A stretch of 64,000 bases of DNA from Fodinibacter luteus. Lineage in GTDB: Bacteria > Actinomycetota > Actinomycetes > Actinomycetales > Dermatophilaceae. The notes beneath the pieces are model-generated. The model worked only from the letters and a program-made list of their open reading frames with translations. It had not been told where the DNA came from and searched no databases. The stretch lies in the NCBI RefSeq assembly GCF_039541575.1, contig NZ_BAABGM010000007.1, positions 171,063-235,062 of the forward strand, given 5' to 3'. Positions 8,536 to 17,520 of the stretch are shown piece by piece; the first letter of the stretch is position 1; each line of letters begins with the position of its first letter. A program made the translations under genes and the position numbers.

Positions 8536-11105
8536 CGTCCGAGGAGTCCCGGGTCGCGGTGGGCGACGTTGCGCCCGACCGGACAGGGCGTGCCGCGAGC
8601 GCAGGGCGTGCCGCGAACGCAGGGCGTGCCGCGAACGCAGGGCGTGCCGCGAGCGCAGGGCGTGCCGTGAGCGGCGTGGCGCCCGACAGGCCGCCGGTCG
8701 CCCCGACCTCCGCGCCTCGGGGCCGTGCCCCGACGGACCTCCGGCTGCTCGCGCCCGCCGTCCTCGCGTGGGTCGTGGCAGCCGCGACCCTCGGGCTGTC
8801 GGTGAGCGGGCACCTCGTCGTGGCAGGTGCGTCCGTGACCCTCGCCGCGCTCCTCGCCGTTCCGGGGCGCCGCGGCGGGCGCCGCGGCGGGCGCCGCGGA
8901 CGCCGCGCGCTCCCGGCATCCGTGCGGTTCGTCGGGGGGCCACTCGTGCTCGGGCTCGTGCTCCTCTTCCTGCTCCAGGTCGCGGCGGCCGGTCACGCCG
9001 TCGTGCGAGCCCGGGGTGGGGTCGACACGCTCTCGGCCGAGCGGGCCGCCGTCACCGCCGTCGTGGTGCTCACCGGTGACGGGCTCAGCCTGCCGGGCCG
9101 TGGCGACCGGTCGCGGGTGCTGCGCGAAGGAATGATCGTCAGGCTCGACGCCCGCGGCTCCCGTCGCGCCACCGGGGCTCCCGTGCTGCTCACCGGCGAC
9201 GCGGCCCTCGCGGAGCCGGCCTGGCGCTCGACCGTCCTCGTGCGCGGCCGGCTCGGCCCGACCGAGCGGGCCGACGACCGGGTCGCCACCCTCGCCGTCG
9301 TCGGCGTCCCGGAGCTGCTCGTACCCCCCGGGGCCGTCGCGGCCGGGGCGGAGCGGCTGCGGGCCGGGCTGCGCGGCGCCGTCGACGACGCCCCCGCCGA
9401 CCCGCGAGGGCTCCTGCCCGGCCTCGTCATCGGCGACACGAGCCGCACCCCGCACGACCTCACCGAGGCCATGCGCGTCACCGGCATGACGCACCTGACC
9501 GCCGTGAGCGGCAGCAACGTCGCCGTCGTCACCGGTCTGGTGCTCGGCCTGTGCGTGCTCCTCGGCATCCCGCGCCGGGCCCGGCCGGTGCTCGCCCTCG
9601 TGGCCCTCGCCGGCTTCGTCGTCCTCGCCCGCCCCGAGCCGAGCGTCGTGCGGGCGGCCGCGATGGGGGCGATCGGCCTCATCGGGCTGAGCCGGTCACG
9701 ACGCTCCGCCGGGCCCCCCGTGCTCGGCGCCGCGATCGTCGTCGTCCTCGCCGTCGACCCGTGGCTGGCCCGCTCGTTCGGCTTCGCGCTGTCGTCGGTC
9801 GCGACGCTCGGCCTCCTGCTGTTCACCCGGCCGTGGGGCGACGCGATCGGGGCCCGGCTGCCGCGCCGGCTCGCCCCCCTCGGCCCGGCCCTCGCCGTGC
9901 CGGTCGCCGCCCAGGTGATGACGGCCCCGCTCGTCGTCGTGCTCCAGGGCTCGGTGAGCGTCGTCGGCGTCCTCGCCAACCTCCTCGCCGCCCCGCTCGT
10001 GCCGGTCGCGACGGTCGCCGGCGTCGGTGCGGCCCTCGTGTCGGTCGTGTGGGCCCGCGGGGCCGAGCTCGTCGCGTGGGCCGGGGTGCTGCCGGCGTGG
10101 GGCATCGCGGGGGTCGCACGGTGGTTCTCCCGGGTGCCCGGTGGCACGCTGCCGTGGCCGGACGGCCCGCCGGGTGCCGTCCTCCTCGCGGCCCTCACCC
10201 TGGGGGTCCTCCTCACCGGCCGCGCACTCGTGGCGCTCGTCGCCTCGCACCCGGTGCTCACGCTCGGCTCGGCCGTGCTCGTCGCCGCCGCCCTCGTCCC
10301 GACGCGCAGCGTCACGTGGCCACCCACCGGATGGCGGGTCGTCGTGTGCGACGTCGGGCAGGGGGATGCCGTCGTGCTGCGCAGCGGCGAGCAGCGGGCC
10401 GTGCTCGTCGACGCGGGCCCGGACCCCCCGCTCGTCGACGGCTGCCTGAGCCGGCTCGGCGTCACGACCCTCGACGCCGTCGTCCTCACCCACTTCCACG
10501 CCGACCACGTCGACGGCCTCGTCGGCGCCCTCGACGGGCGTCGCGTCGCGCAGGTCCTCGCCAGCCCGGTGCGCGAGCCGGCCGACGCGGCGGGCGCGGT
10601 CGAGGCACTCGCCGCGGCCCACGGCATCCCCGTGCACGCCCTGAGGGCGGGCGACCGGCTGACCGTCGGCGACCTCGACGCCGTCGTGTGGAGCCCGTGG
10701 CGGCGGATCGCCGACGGGTCGGTCGCCAACAACGCGAGCGTCGTGCTCGCCGTGCGCACGGGAGGCGTCGACGCGCTGCTCCTCGGTGACGTCGAGCGGG
10801 AGGCCGCGCACGACCTCCTGCTCCGGCTGCGCCGCGAGCCGTCGATGGCGGTCGCGGCAGCCGGGTTCGACGTCGTCAAGACCCCGCACCACGGGTCGGC
10901 CAACCTCGACGACGCGCTCATGGCCGCCGTCGCCGCTCCGGTCGGTGTCATCAGCGTGGGGGAGGACAACGACTACGGCCACCCGGCGCCCCGCCACCTC
11001 GACCTGCTGCGCCGCAACGGGTACGCCGTCTACCGCACCGACGAGCACGGTGACGTCGCCGTCGTCGAGCACGGGGGAGGGGTGGTCGTCGTGACGGGAC
11101 GGTGA
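8532..11105 (+). CDS. comEC: ComEC/Rec2 DNA-uptake channel
   Basis: A multi-pass membrane protein of 857 residues forming the channel for single-stranded DNA in natural transformation. After a repeat-rich N terminus come hydrophobic helices and an OB-like region. The Competence domain follows (HLTAVSGSNVAVVTGL) with many helices. The C-terminal metallo-beta-lactamase domain carries THFHADHVDG at about residue 652 and VGQGDAVVL, indicating a nuclease. The GTG start overlaps the comEA stop (GTGA), so translation is coupled. A track-long upstream frame is only the shadow of comEA. Whether this organism is competent cannot be judged, because pilus genes are outside the window. Confidence 0.94.
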   Translation: MTSEESRVAVGDVAPDRTGRAASAGRAANAGRAANAGRAASAGRAVSGVAPDRPPVAPTSAPRGRAPTDLRLLAPAVLAWVVAAATLGLSVSGHLVVAGASVTLAALLAVPGRRGGRRGGRRGRRALPASVRFVGGPLVLGLVLLFLLQVAAAGHAVVRARGGVDTLSAERAAVTAVVVLTGDGLSLPGRGDRSRVLREGMIVRLDARGSRRATGAPVLLTGDAALAEPAWRSTVLVRGRLGPTERADDRVATLAVVGVPELLVPPGAVAAGAERLRAGLRGAVDDAPADPRGLLPGLVIGDTSRTPHDLTEAMRVTGMTHLTAVSGSNVAVVTGLVLGLCVLLGIPRRARPVLALVALAGFVVLARPEPSVVRAAAMGAIGLIGLSRSRRSAGPPVLGAAIVVVLAVDPWLARSFGFALSSVATLGLLLFTRPWGDAIGARLPRRLAPLGPALAVPVAAQVMTAPLVVVLQGSVSVVGVLANLLAAPLVPVATVAGVGAALVSVVWARGAELVAWAGVLPAWGIAGVARWFSRVPGGTLPWPDGPPGAVLLAALTLGVLLTGRALVALVASHPVLTLGSAVLVAAALVPTRSVTWPPTGWRVVVCDVGQGDAVVLRSGEQRAVLVDAGPDPPLVDGCLSRLGVTTLDAVVLTHFHADHVDGLVGALDGRRVAQVLASPVREPADAAGAVEALAAAHGIPVHALRAGDRLTVGDLDAVVWSPWRRIADGSVANNASVVLAVRTGGVDALLLGDVEREAAHDLLLRLRREPSMAVAAAGFDVVKTPHHGSANLDDALMAAVAAPVGVISVGEDNDYGHPAPRHLDLLRRNGYAVYRTDEHGDVAVVEHGGGVVVVTGR
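8584..8673 (+). repeat. 18-bp tandem repeat encoding the ComEC N terminus
   Basis: Five copies of an 18-bp unit close to GCAGGGCGTGCCGCGAAC run in frame near the start of comEC and encode the six-residue unit AGRAAN/AGRAAS. The tract lies before the first hydrophobic segment, so it would form a flexible, positively charged cytoplasmic tail. Copies differ by one or two bases only, which points to recent expansion. Confidence 0.85.
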
Positions 11106-11267
11106 TCGCCGGCCGGGGGGTGGCACGGTGGCGAGCGGCCGGCATCCGGCAGCCGGAGGGTCGGGGATGCCGTGCGGCTCGCCGGGCGAACACGGAGGCC
11201 GCGGCGTCCCGGGCGAGTCAGGATGCCGCGCGCCTCCCGCCGGGCACACGGACGCCGGCGTCGCCCC

Positions 11268-12221
11268 TCAGATGGAGAAGGCCGGGTCCGGGGCGCGCAC
11301 CGTCGGTGCGGTCGACTGGGTGGCGGCGCTCTCGATGAGGGCGTCGAGCGTGGCCCGTACCGCCGGCACCCGCTGGAGGTCCGAGGTCGTGACGGCCATG
11401 ATCGACCGGCGCGATGCCGGGGTGATCGGCAGCGCGACGACGTCGCCGTGGTGCACGGTGCGCAGGATGAGGTCGGGGATGAGCGCGACGCCCAGGCCCT
11501 CGGCGACCAGGCCCATGACCGCGACGTAGTCCTCGGTCTCGTACGCGACGTCGGGGCGGAACCCGGCGTCGTGGGTCAGCTGGAGGAGGTGCCCCCGGCA
11601 GCGCGGGCACCCGGCGATCCACGGCTCCGCGGCGAGGTCGGCGAGATCGACGTGCTCCTGGCCGGCGACGTCGTGGCCCTCGGGCACGGCGAGGCGCACC
11701 TCGTCGTCGAGGAGCGGGGTGATGACGAACTGGTCGAGGTCCTCCTCGCCGCGGCCGACGTCGGTGCCCTCGTACGCGAAGGCGACGGCCAGGTCGCACT
11801 CGCCGGCCTTGAGCGCCGCGAGGCTCTCGGGGGGCTCCGCCTCGGTGAGCGTGATGCTGACGTCGGGGAAGCGTCGCTTGACGAGCGAGAGCGCCCGCGG
11901 GACGAGCGTCGCGGACGCTGACGGGAAGGCCATGAGGCGCACCCGCCCGCTGCGCAGGCCGGCGATCGCGGCGACCTCCTCCTCCGCGGCGTCGATGGCC
12001 GCGAGCACCGGTGTCGCATGGCGGGCGAGCACCTCGCCGGCCTCGGTGAGGCGCACGTTGCGGCCGACCCGCTCGACGAGCACCGTGCCGGTGCGCTGCT
12101 CGAGGCGTCGCACCATCTGCGAGATGGCGGGCTGGGTGTAGCCGAGGGCGGCCGCGGCCGCGGTGAAGCTGCCCTCGTCGGCGATGGCCTTCATGACCCG
12201 GAGGCCGGCGGCGTCGATCAT
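11268..12221 (-). CDS. LysR-family transcriptional regulator
   Basis: A regulator of 317 residues with a winged helix-turn-helix at residues 1-60 (FTAAAAALGYTQPAISQMVRR segment, cut here to its core) and a periplasmic-binding-like effector domain from about 90 to 295. The effector is unknown. The ATG lies six bases after the hexamer TAGAAT (12228-12233 on the other strand), so the message is probably leaderless. A palindrome overlapping that hexamer fits autoregulation. Its 3' end converges on comEC; the 160 bp between them hold only scattered GGATGCC/GGCATCC motifs. The divergent side faces the 3' end of the metalloprotease gene, so no target gene is obvious. Confidence 0.93.
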   Translation of the reverse strand: MIDAAGLRVMKAIADEGSFTAAAAALGYTQPAISQMVRRLEQRTGTVLVERVGRNVRLTEAGEVLARHATPVLAAIDAAEEEVAAIAGLRSGRVRLMAFPSASATLVPRALSLVKRRFPDVSITLTEAEPPESLAALKAGECDLAVAFAYEGTDVGRGEEDLDQFVITPLLDDEVRLAVPEGHDVAGQEHVDLADLAAEPWIAGCPRCRGHLLQLTHDAGFRPDVAYETEDYVAVMGLVAEGLGVALIPDLILRTVHHGDVVALPITPASRRSIMAVTTSDLQRVPAVRATLDALIESAATQSTAPTVRAPDPAFSI

Positions 12222-12227
12222 GGAGCC

Positions 12228-12247
12228 ATTCTATAACGCCGAGTTAT
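12228..12247 (-). promoter_or_regulatory. LysR promoter -10 and candidate LysR autoregulatory box
   Basis: On the minus strand TAGAAT forms a -10 hexamer six bases before the LysR start codon. The palindrome ATAACGCCGAGTTAT (12233-12247) has five-base arms around five bases, the T-N11-A form of LysR-type boxes. It overlaps the -10, so binding there would block or tune transcription of the regulator's own gene. Confidence 0.6.
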
Positions 12248-12294
12248 CCGGATGCCAGCCTCCCCAACCCCACGTGATGCCTCGACCGATGGCA

Positions 12295-12343
12295 GATCAC
12301 CCACCTCCGCGGGCCGTTTCGGCCGTTCCGGAGGTGGGTGATC
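12295..12343. terminator. Perfect 15-bp stem-loop after the metalloprotease gene
   Basis: GATCACCCACCTCCG at 12295-12309 pairs perfectly with CGGAGGTGGGTGATC at 12329-12343 around a GC-rich 19-base loop, which can itself fold (GGCCG/CGGCC). It lies 26 bp past the stop of the minus-strand metalloprotease gene and could end that transcript. No T-tract follows on either strand, so it may instead be a repeat element or an mRNA-stabilising hairpin. It is not the same as the palindromes at 24.6 and 31.2 kb. Confidence 0.6.
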
Positions 12344-12368
12344 CGCAATGAGTCGGATGCCGTGTCGG

Positions 12369-14471
12369 CTAGCCCTTCTTGTTGCTGCCGGTGAGCCGGA
12401 GCGTGTAGCCGGCGTCGAGGACGTCGATGTCACCGGTCGGCAGGTTGGAGACGATGACGCTGATCTCCTCCTTGTTCGCCAGGCACGTCGTCACGAAGCC
12501 CGTCTCCTGGATCGAGTCGCCCTCGAACCGGTAGACGTGGTTGCCCGCGTCGTCGACGATCTCGCCCTCGGTGTCGCCCGACGGGGTGAGGTCGCACGGC
12601 GACAGGATCTGGACCACCCAGATGTTGTCCTGGGCGCCGTCGGTCTCGACCCAGTGGCCCGGCTCGGAGGACAGGGTCGCCGCCGCACCGTCGATCGACA
12701 CGTCGTCGACGAAGAAGCCGGTGTCGAGGTACGCCGCGTCGGTCGAGTAGCGGAACCGCACGTCCTCGGTGCCCGCGGGCAGCGGCCCGGTCCGGAGGTG
12801 GATGTACTCCGGGTCGTCGACGAAGTAGGCACCGCCCGACGTGCCGGTGAGCCCGTTGCCCTCCTCGTTGTTGTCGTGCGGGTTCGTGCTCGTCGTGACC
12901 TCCGTGCCGCTGTCGTCGACCAGGGGCACGGTGACCCACTCACCGTCGACGAGGGCCTCGACGTAGCCGTAGTCCCAGCCGTCCTCGATGAAGTACCAGG
13001 TCCAGAAGTCCACGACGTCGCCCTCGGTGACGGGGGTGTCGACGTCGAGGATGTTCTCGTTCTGGCTCTCCGCACCGCCCCACCAGTGGGTGTCACCGCT
13101 GTGGGGCGCCACCTGCTCGTTCGGGCTGCCCTCGAAGTCGAGGGTGACGTTGCGGCCGAGGTTGCGGAAGGTCTCGTACGAGACACCGAACGGCAGCGCG
13201 CTCTGGGCGGGGACCCGGTTGCTGTTCGCCCAGCGGCCCTCGGGCACGCGGCCGATGTACTGCCCGCGCTTGTTCCAGTACTCGTCGTTCGCGATGTCGA
13301 CCGTCCAGCTCGTGTAGGCCGGGTTGCCGAAGTCGATGTTGATGAAGTCCCAGACCTCGGAGTCCTCGTCGTCGAGCTTGACGGCGACGGCCCAGTCCTG
13401 GAACAGCTCCTCGGCCGAGCGCAGCTTCGCCCCGGTCCGCTCGTTGAACTCGTCGATGGCCGCCTGGACGCCGGCCATCCCGTCGAGCTCGTTCTCGAAG
13501 ATGAGCTTGATGAGCAGGTCGCCACCGGCGCCGTCGTACTCACCGTCTGCGTCGAAGGTCCCATCGCCGTTCCCCCCGGCCTGTTCCCACAGGTAGAGGA
13601 AGTAGGTGAACGAGGCACCGTAGTTCTCGAGCCCACCGCCCCAGCGGGTCAGCGACGCCTCGCGGTGGAAGACCTGGTGGTAGGTGAGGTGCGAGCCGCC
13701 GATGTCGTAGCCGTTGAGGAAGACCGCCATGTCGGCGAGCCCCTCGTCGACCCACGAGACCTCACCCGGGTCCGAGTAGTTCATGAGCAGGTGCTCGAGC
13801 TCGTGGGCGATGACACCCTCGTACAGCTCGGACTGCCCGTCGGGGTTCGACGACTGGTCCCCGATGCGGTTGGCCCAGTCGAAGGCGTCGATCACCATGA
13901 CGTTCATGCCGGCCTCGTTGATGTACTCCGGCGCGAAGTAGCCCGCCGTGTAGGTGGAGACCGAGCAGTCGTAGTAGGACTCGTCCTGCACGTTGTAGAC
14001 GAGCATGACGAGCGCGTCGCTGTCCTCGGCGGCAGGGTCGGCCAGGCCGATCGGGCCGAAGTGCTGCTCGTTGACCGGGACGATGTCGTTGGTCAGCTCG
14101 TCGCCGAGGTAGTCGATCTGCTCCTGGGTGATGACGTAGTCGGCCGCGGCGTTGTCGGCGCACGGCGTGAAGTCGTCACCGGGAGTGGGGTCGAATCGCG
14201 GATCGAGGCTGCCGACGCCGTCCACCCCTTTGAGCGCGCCGGTGGGCACGTAGATGTAGACGGGGGTCCCGTCCTCGGTCTCGCCGGCGTAGACCCGCTC
14301 GAACTCCTGCTCGTAGGTGCCGCCGGCCTCGCTGTCGTTGAGGTCGACGACGATGGTGGGGTCACCGGGGTCACCGGTGGTCTCCGCCTGCGCGGTGGTC
14401 GTCATGGTGCCGATGGTTGCGAGGGAGAGCGCGGCGGCCCCCGCCACGACCCCCCTGATCATTCTGCGCAC
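12369..14471 (-). CDS. Secreted zinc metalloprotease with an immune inhibitor A-like C-terminal region
   Basis: An exported protein of 700 residues. The GTG at 14471 was chosen because AAGGAG sits six bases upstream; an ATG three codons later is the alternative, and the longer upstream frame lacks a ribosome site. Residues 1-29 form a signal peptide ending TAQA. The zinc motif HELEH lies at about residue 223, with WVDEGLADMA about 17 residues later supplying the third ligand. That HExxH...E spacing is closer to M30/hyicolysin-type gluzincins than to the classical M6 motif HExGHxLG. The C-terminal half carries beta-sandwich segments (WYFIEDGWDYGYVEALVDG) seen in immune inhibitor A proteins. 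Substrate unknown; probably digests extracellular protein. Confidence 0.82.
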   Translation of the reverse strand: MRRMIRGVVAGAAALSLATIGTMTTTAQAETTGDPGDPTIVVDLNDSEAGGTYEQEFERVYAGETEDGTPVYIYVPTGALKGVDGVGSLDPRFDPTPGDDFTPCADNAAADYVITQEQIDYLGDELTNDIVPVNEQHFGPIGLADPAAEDSDALVMLVYNVQDESYYDCSVSTYTAGYFAPEYINEAGMNVMVIDAFDWANRIGDQSSNPDGQSELYEGVIAHELEHLLMNYSDPGEVSWVDEGLADMAVFLNGYDIGGSHLTYHQVFHREASLTRWGGGLENYGASFTYFLYLWEQAGGNGDGTFDADGEYDGAGGDLLIKLIFENELDGMAGVQAAIDEFNERTGAKLRSAEELFQDWAVAVKLDDEDSEVWDFINIDFGNPAYTSWTVDIANDEYWNKRGQYIGRVPEGRWANSNRVPAQSALPFGVSYETFRNLGRNVTLDFEGSPNEQVAPHSGDTHWWGGAESQNENILDVDTPVTEGDVVDFWTWYFIEDGWDYGYVEALVDGEWVTVPLVDDSGTEVTTSTNPHDNNEEGNGLTGTSGGAYFVDDPEYIHLRTGPLPAGTEDVRFRYSTDAAYLDTGFFVDDVSIDGAAATLSSEPGHWVETDGAQDNIWVVQILSPCDLTPSGDTEGEIVDDAGNHVYRFEGDSIQETGFVTTCLANKEEISVIVSNLPTGDIDVLDAGYTLRLTGSNKKG

Positions 14472-14751
14472 GGTGTGCTCCTTCCACGGCCACGTCGTTG
14501 TGGCCTGCGAGAGACGCGGCTGCTCGGGTGGTGCCCAGCCGCGGTGGTTCGGGCCCGGCCGGCATGCGAGATGCGGCCACCAGGGAAAGTAGCAACGCGT
14601 GAACGCGGTATCGCCCGGAGAAGCAGCCGAGTTGCGCGACGGCATCCTCAGGTGTGCCTTGACCGGTCGGCCGGTCGGCCGGTCGGCCGACCGGCTGCGC
14701 GTGCCGGCCGGATCGCGTGTCGTGTCCGTCCCGGATGCGATGATCGGCGGT
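14472..14751. other. Intergenic region between metalloprotease and sirtuin
   Basis: This 280-bp divergent gap holds the protease ribosome site at its left end and must hold promoters for both neighbours. A short tandem block, CGGTCGGC repeated about three times and ending in CGGTCGGCCGACCGG, lies at about 14664-14694 and is palindromic at its right end. A weak GATGAT hexamer lies just before the sirtuin start. An in-frame extension of the sirtuin frame to 14599 exists but has no ribosome site. Confidence 0.5.
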
Positions 14752-15612
14752 ATGCCGGACGCCGCCGCGCTCGCCGCCCTCCTTCGCGCGCACCCGGGCA
14801 CCCTCGTGCTCACCGGCGCCGGCATCTCGACCGACAGCGGCATCCCCGACTACCGCGGTCCGGACGGCACCCGCCGGGTCACGCCCATGCAGCACGGGGA
14901 CTTCGTCGGCTCGAGCCAGGCCCGCCAGCGCTACTGGGCGCGGTCGTTCATCGGCTGGCAGCGGTTCAGCCACGCCGAGCCGAACGCCGCCCACCACGCC
15001 GTCGCGGTGCTGCAGCGCCGCGGCGTCCTCGGGCCGGTCATCACCCAGAACGTCGACGGCCTGCACCAGGCTGCGGGCAGCCGCGAGGTCACCGAGCTGC
15101 ACGGCAGCCTCGCCGAGGTCGTCTGCCTCACCTGCGACACCCGCTCCGACCGGGACCTGCTCCAGGCCCGGATGGCCGAGGCCAACCCCGGCTTCGAGGC
15201 CCTGGCGAGCGGCGAGGCCCCGGACGGGTCCCGGGTCAGCAGCCAGATCCGGCCGGACGGCGACATCGTGCTCGACGACGACCTCGTCGCCGGCTTCCAC
15301 CTGCCGCGCTGCACCGTCTGCGGTGCCCACACGCTCAAGCCGGACGTCGTCTTCTTCGGCGGCTCCGTCCCGCGCGAGCGCGTCGACGCGTGCTACGCCC
15401 TCACGGATGCCGCGCCGGCCCTCCTCGTGCTCGGCTCCTCCCTCGCGGTCATGTCGGGGCTGCGGTTCGTGCGCCACGCGGCGAAGCGCGGCATCCCGGT
15501 CATGGCCGTGACGCGCGGACCGACCCGCGGCGACGACCTCATGACCCTGCGCGTCGACGGGCCCCTCGCGCCGACCCTCGCCGCGGTGGTCAGCGCCGGC
15601 CTCGCCGCCTGA
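14752..15612 (+). CDS. Sir2-family NAD-dependent protein deacylase
   Basis: Removes acyl groups from protein lysines using NAD. The 286-residue form starting MPDAAAL matches the family length; ATGs at 14740 and 14599 are possible but less likely. The NAD-binding motifs are GAGISTDSGIPDYRG near residue 20 and TQNVDGLHQAAG near 98, the latter with the catalytic region followed by ELHGS. The zinc site is two Cys pairs, CLTC and CTVC. The insertion between the pairs is longer than in CobB. Deacetylase versus desuccinylase use cannot be told: the Tyr/Arg pair of CobB-type desuccinylases was not found. Its stop overlaps the start of the next gene, an acetyltransferase. Confidence 0.93.
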   Translation: MPDAAALAALLRAHPGTLVLTGAGISTDSGIPDYRGPDGTRRVTPMQHGDFVGSSQARQRYWARSFIGWQRFSHAEPNAAHHAVAVLQRRGVLGPVITQNVDGLHQAAGSREVTELHGSLAEVVCLTCDTRSDRDLLQARMAEANPGFEALASGEAPDGSRVSSQIRPDGDIVLDDDLVAGFHLPRCTVCGAHTLKPDVVFFGGSVPRERVDACYALTDAAPALLVLGSSLAVMSGLRFVRHAAKRGIPVMAVTRGPTRGDDLMTLRVDGPLAPTLAAVVSAGLAA

Positions 15613-16172
15613 TGGCCGGGCCCGGTCCGGAGGTGACGCGCGGGGTAGGAAGCCGCACGGCATCCGGTGGCGTCGCGTCCGGTGGCGTCGTCATCCGCAC
15701 GGCGACCGCGGCGGACCTGCCCGCGATGGCCGAGATCTACAACGACGCGGTGCGGCACACCCTCGCGACGTTCGACGTCGACCCGCAGCCGCCGACGCTG
15801 TTCGCCGAGCGCGTCGCGTCGAGGCGGCCCGGCGACCACGTCGTCGTGGCGGAGGAGGACGGCCGGGTGCTCGGGATGGCGTATGCGGCGACGTACCGAC
15901 CGCGACCGGCGTACGACGGCACCCGCGAGACGTCGGTCTACCTCGACGCCGACGCCCACGGCCGAGGGATCGGGCGGGCGCTGTACGACGAGCTGTTCCG
16001 CCGGGTCGACGCCGACGGCATCCACACGTGTCTCGCCGTCATCGCCCAGCCCAATCCCGCGAGTGAGGCGCTGCATGCAGCCGTCGGCTTCGAGCGGGTT
16101 GGGCTCCTGCGCGAGGTGGGCCGCAAGTTCGACCGCTGGGTCGACACGGCGTGGTGGCAGCGGGTGCGGTAG
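15612..16172 (+). CDS. GNAT acetyltransferase, phosphinothricin acetyltransferase-like
   Basis: A GCN5-type N-acetyltransferase of 186 residues. After a 25-residue Gly-rich start it matches the Pat/Bar/MnaT subgroup: IRTATAADLPAMAEIYNDAV, then ETSVYLDADAHGRGIGRAL, which holds the acetyl-CoA loop, and GFERVGLLREVGRKF near the end. Members acetylate phosphinothricin, methionine sulfone or similar amino acids. The ATG shares its A with the TGA of the sirtuin gene, so the two are co-translated. The pairing of an acyltransferase with a deacylase is notable, but this subgroup acts on small molecules rather than proteins. Confidence 0.88.
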   Translation: MAGPGPEVTRGVGSRTASGGVASGGVVIRTATAADLPAMAEIYNDAVRHTLATFDVDPQPPTLFAERVASRRPGDHVVVAEEDGRVLGMAYAATYRPRPAYDGTRETSVYLDADAHGRGIGRALYDELFRRVDADGIHTCLAVIAQPNPASEALHAAVGFERVGLLREVGRKFDRWVDTAWWQRVR

Positions 16173-16226
16173 GCCCTCCTCGGATGCCGGCGCCGGACGC
16201 GACCCGGCGCCGCGTACGCTGCGAGC

Positions 16227-16652
16227 ATGGGAGCAACCGGGTCCGGACCCTTCGAGAACGACGACGCCCTCGACTTCCTCGACGCGCTCGAGGACCTGCC
16301 GCGGGCGCAGCGCCCCGGCCGGGTGCTCGGAGCGCTCGACGTCGTCCTCCTCGCCACGGGGTACGTCGAGGCGCCGGAGATGTGCGAGGCGGTGGCGGGC
16401 GCCGCCGCGGTCGGCGCGTCGGTCAACCCCGAGGCGGCCCGGGGCGAGCCCTACCTGCCGGCGTGGCTCGTCAACCAGCCGCTGCCGACCGATGACGAGG
16501 AGCTCGTCGAGAAGTCGCGCCAGGTGCTGCGGCGGGCGGTGCGCTCGCAGGACAACGAGTGGTGGGAGCTGTGGGACGAGGCCGGGCTCGCGGACGACGT
16601 CACGGCATCCTGCCGCCGGGCCCTGGCCTGGCTCGGCGACCGCGACGACTGA
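16227..16652 (+). CDS. DUF4259 domain protein
   Basis: A protein of 141 residues that matches the DUF4259 family from its first residues (MGATGSGPFENDDALDFLD), where the pattern MGAWG.GPFDND is usual. Function unknown; the protein is acidic, with no signal peptide or membrane helix. The ATG lies six bases after TACGCT (16215-16220) without a ribosome site, so it is probably leaderless and transcribed alone. It converges on lexA, with 47 bp between the two stops. Confidence 0.85.
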   Translation: MGATGSGPFENDDALDFLDALEDLPRAQRPGRVLGALDVVLLATGYVEAPEMCEAVAGAAAVGASVNPEAARGEPYLPAWLVNQPLPTDDEELVEKSRQVLRRAVRSQDNEWWELWDEAGLADDVTASCRRALAWLGDRDD

Positions 16653-16699
16653 CGGCCTCGCCGTCACAATCCGGCGCGGGGTTCAGATCGGCGCAGGGT

Positions 16700-17422
16700 T
16701 CAGATCCGGCGCAGGACGGCCGTGACCTTGCCGAGGATGGTCGCGTGGTCGCCGTCGATCGGTGAGAACGCGGGGTTGTGGGGGAGCAGCCACACCTTGC
16801 CGTCACGGCGCTTGAAGGTCTTGACGGTCGCCTCGTTGTCGAGCATCGCCGCGACGATGTCGCCGTTGTCGGCGGTCGGCTGCTGGCGCACGACGACCCA
16901 GTCGCCGTCGCAGATCGCGGCGTCGACCATGGAGTCGCCGACGACCCGCAGGAGGAAGAGCGACCCCTCGCCGACGATCTGGCGGGGCAGCGGGAAGACG
17001 TCGTCGACGACCTCCTCGGCGGTGATCGGCACGCCGGCGGCGATCTGGCCGAGCACCGGCACGTAGGTGGCCTCGGGTCGGGCGTCGTTGACACCCGTGA
17101 CGTCGACGTCGTCGTGCTCGGGGGCGCCCCGGTAGCCCGGCTCGTCGCTCGCGGTGTCGGGGGAGATGACCTCGATGGCGCGCGGCCGGTTCGGGTCGCG
17201 GCGCAGGAAGCCCTTGCGCTCGAGCGCGGAGAGCTGGTGGGCGACCGAGCTCGGGGAGGTCAGCCCGACGGCCTCACCGATCTCGCGCATGCTCGGGGGG
17301 TATCCGCGGCGGTCGATCGAGTTGCGGATCACCTCGAGGACCTTGCGCTGGCGGTGGGTGAGTGCCCCGCCGTCGCCGCGGTCGGGCATCTCGTGGATGT
17401 CGGCGTTCCTCGGACGTGCCAT
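16700..17422 (-). CDS. lexA: SOS repressor LexA
   Basis: Represses DNA-damage genes and is inactivated by RecA-stimulated self-cleavage. Of 240 residues, 20-90 hold the winged helix (TSPSSVAHQLSALERKGFLRR region), and the C-terminal half is the S24 peptidase. The catalytic pair is Ser164 (GDSMVD) and Lys201 (ATVKTFK); the cleavage bond is Ala129-Gly130 (IAAGVP). These spacings (34 and 37) equal those of E. coli LexA. The ATG at 17422 follows GAAGGGG; an in-frame ATG at 17521, at the predicted transcription start, would add 33 residues. lexA is divergent from the LysM gene, the arrangement known from Mycobacterium (lexA/Rv2719c). Confidence 0.96.
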   Translation of the reverse strand: MARPRNADIHEMPDRGDGGALTHRQRKVLEVIRNSIDRRGYPPSMREIGEAVGLTSPSSVAHQLSALERKGFLRRDPNRPRAIEVISPDTASDEPGYRGAPEHDDVDVTGVNDARPEATYVPVLGQIAAGVPITAEEVVDDVFPLPRQIVGEGSLFLLRVVGDSMVDAAICDGDWVVVRQQPTADNGDIVAAMLDNEATVKTFKRRDGKVWLLPHNPAFSPIDGDHATILGKVTAVLRRI

Positions 17423-17520
17423 GTCGACCCCTTCGGTGTCATCCGCCCCCGGCCCCCTCGGGACCGGGTGTCTGCGCAGGTCGGGCCAACTGTCGGTGCT
17501 CGTCGGCAGGATCTCCTGCA

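Noticed and set aside
12369..14471. Classical M6 immune inhibitor A protease
   Set aside because: The zinc motif is HELEH with a Glu ligand about 17 residues later, not HExGHxLG, although the C-terminal half resembles InhA.
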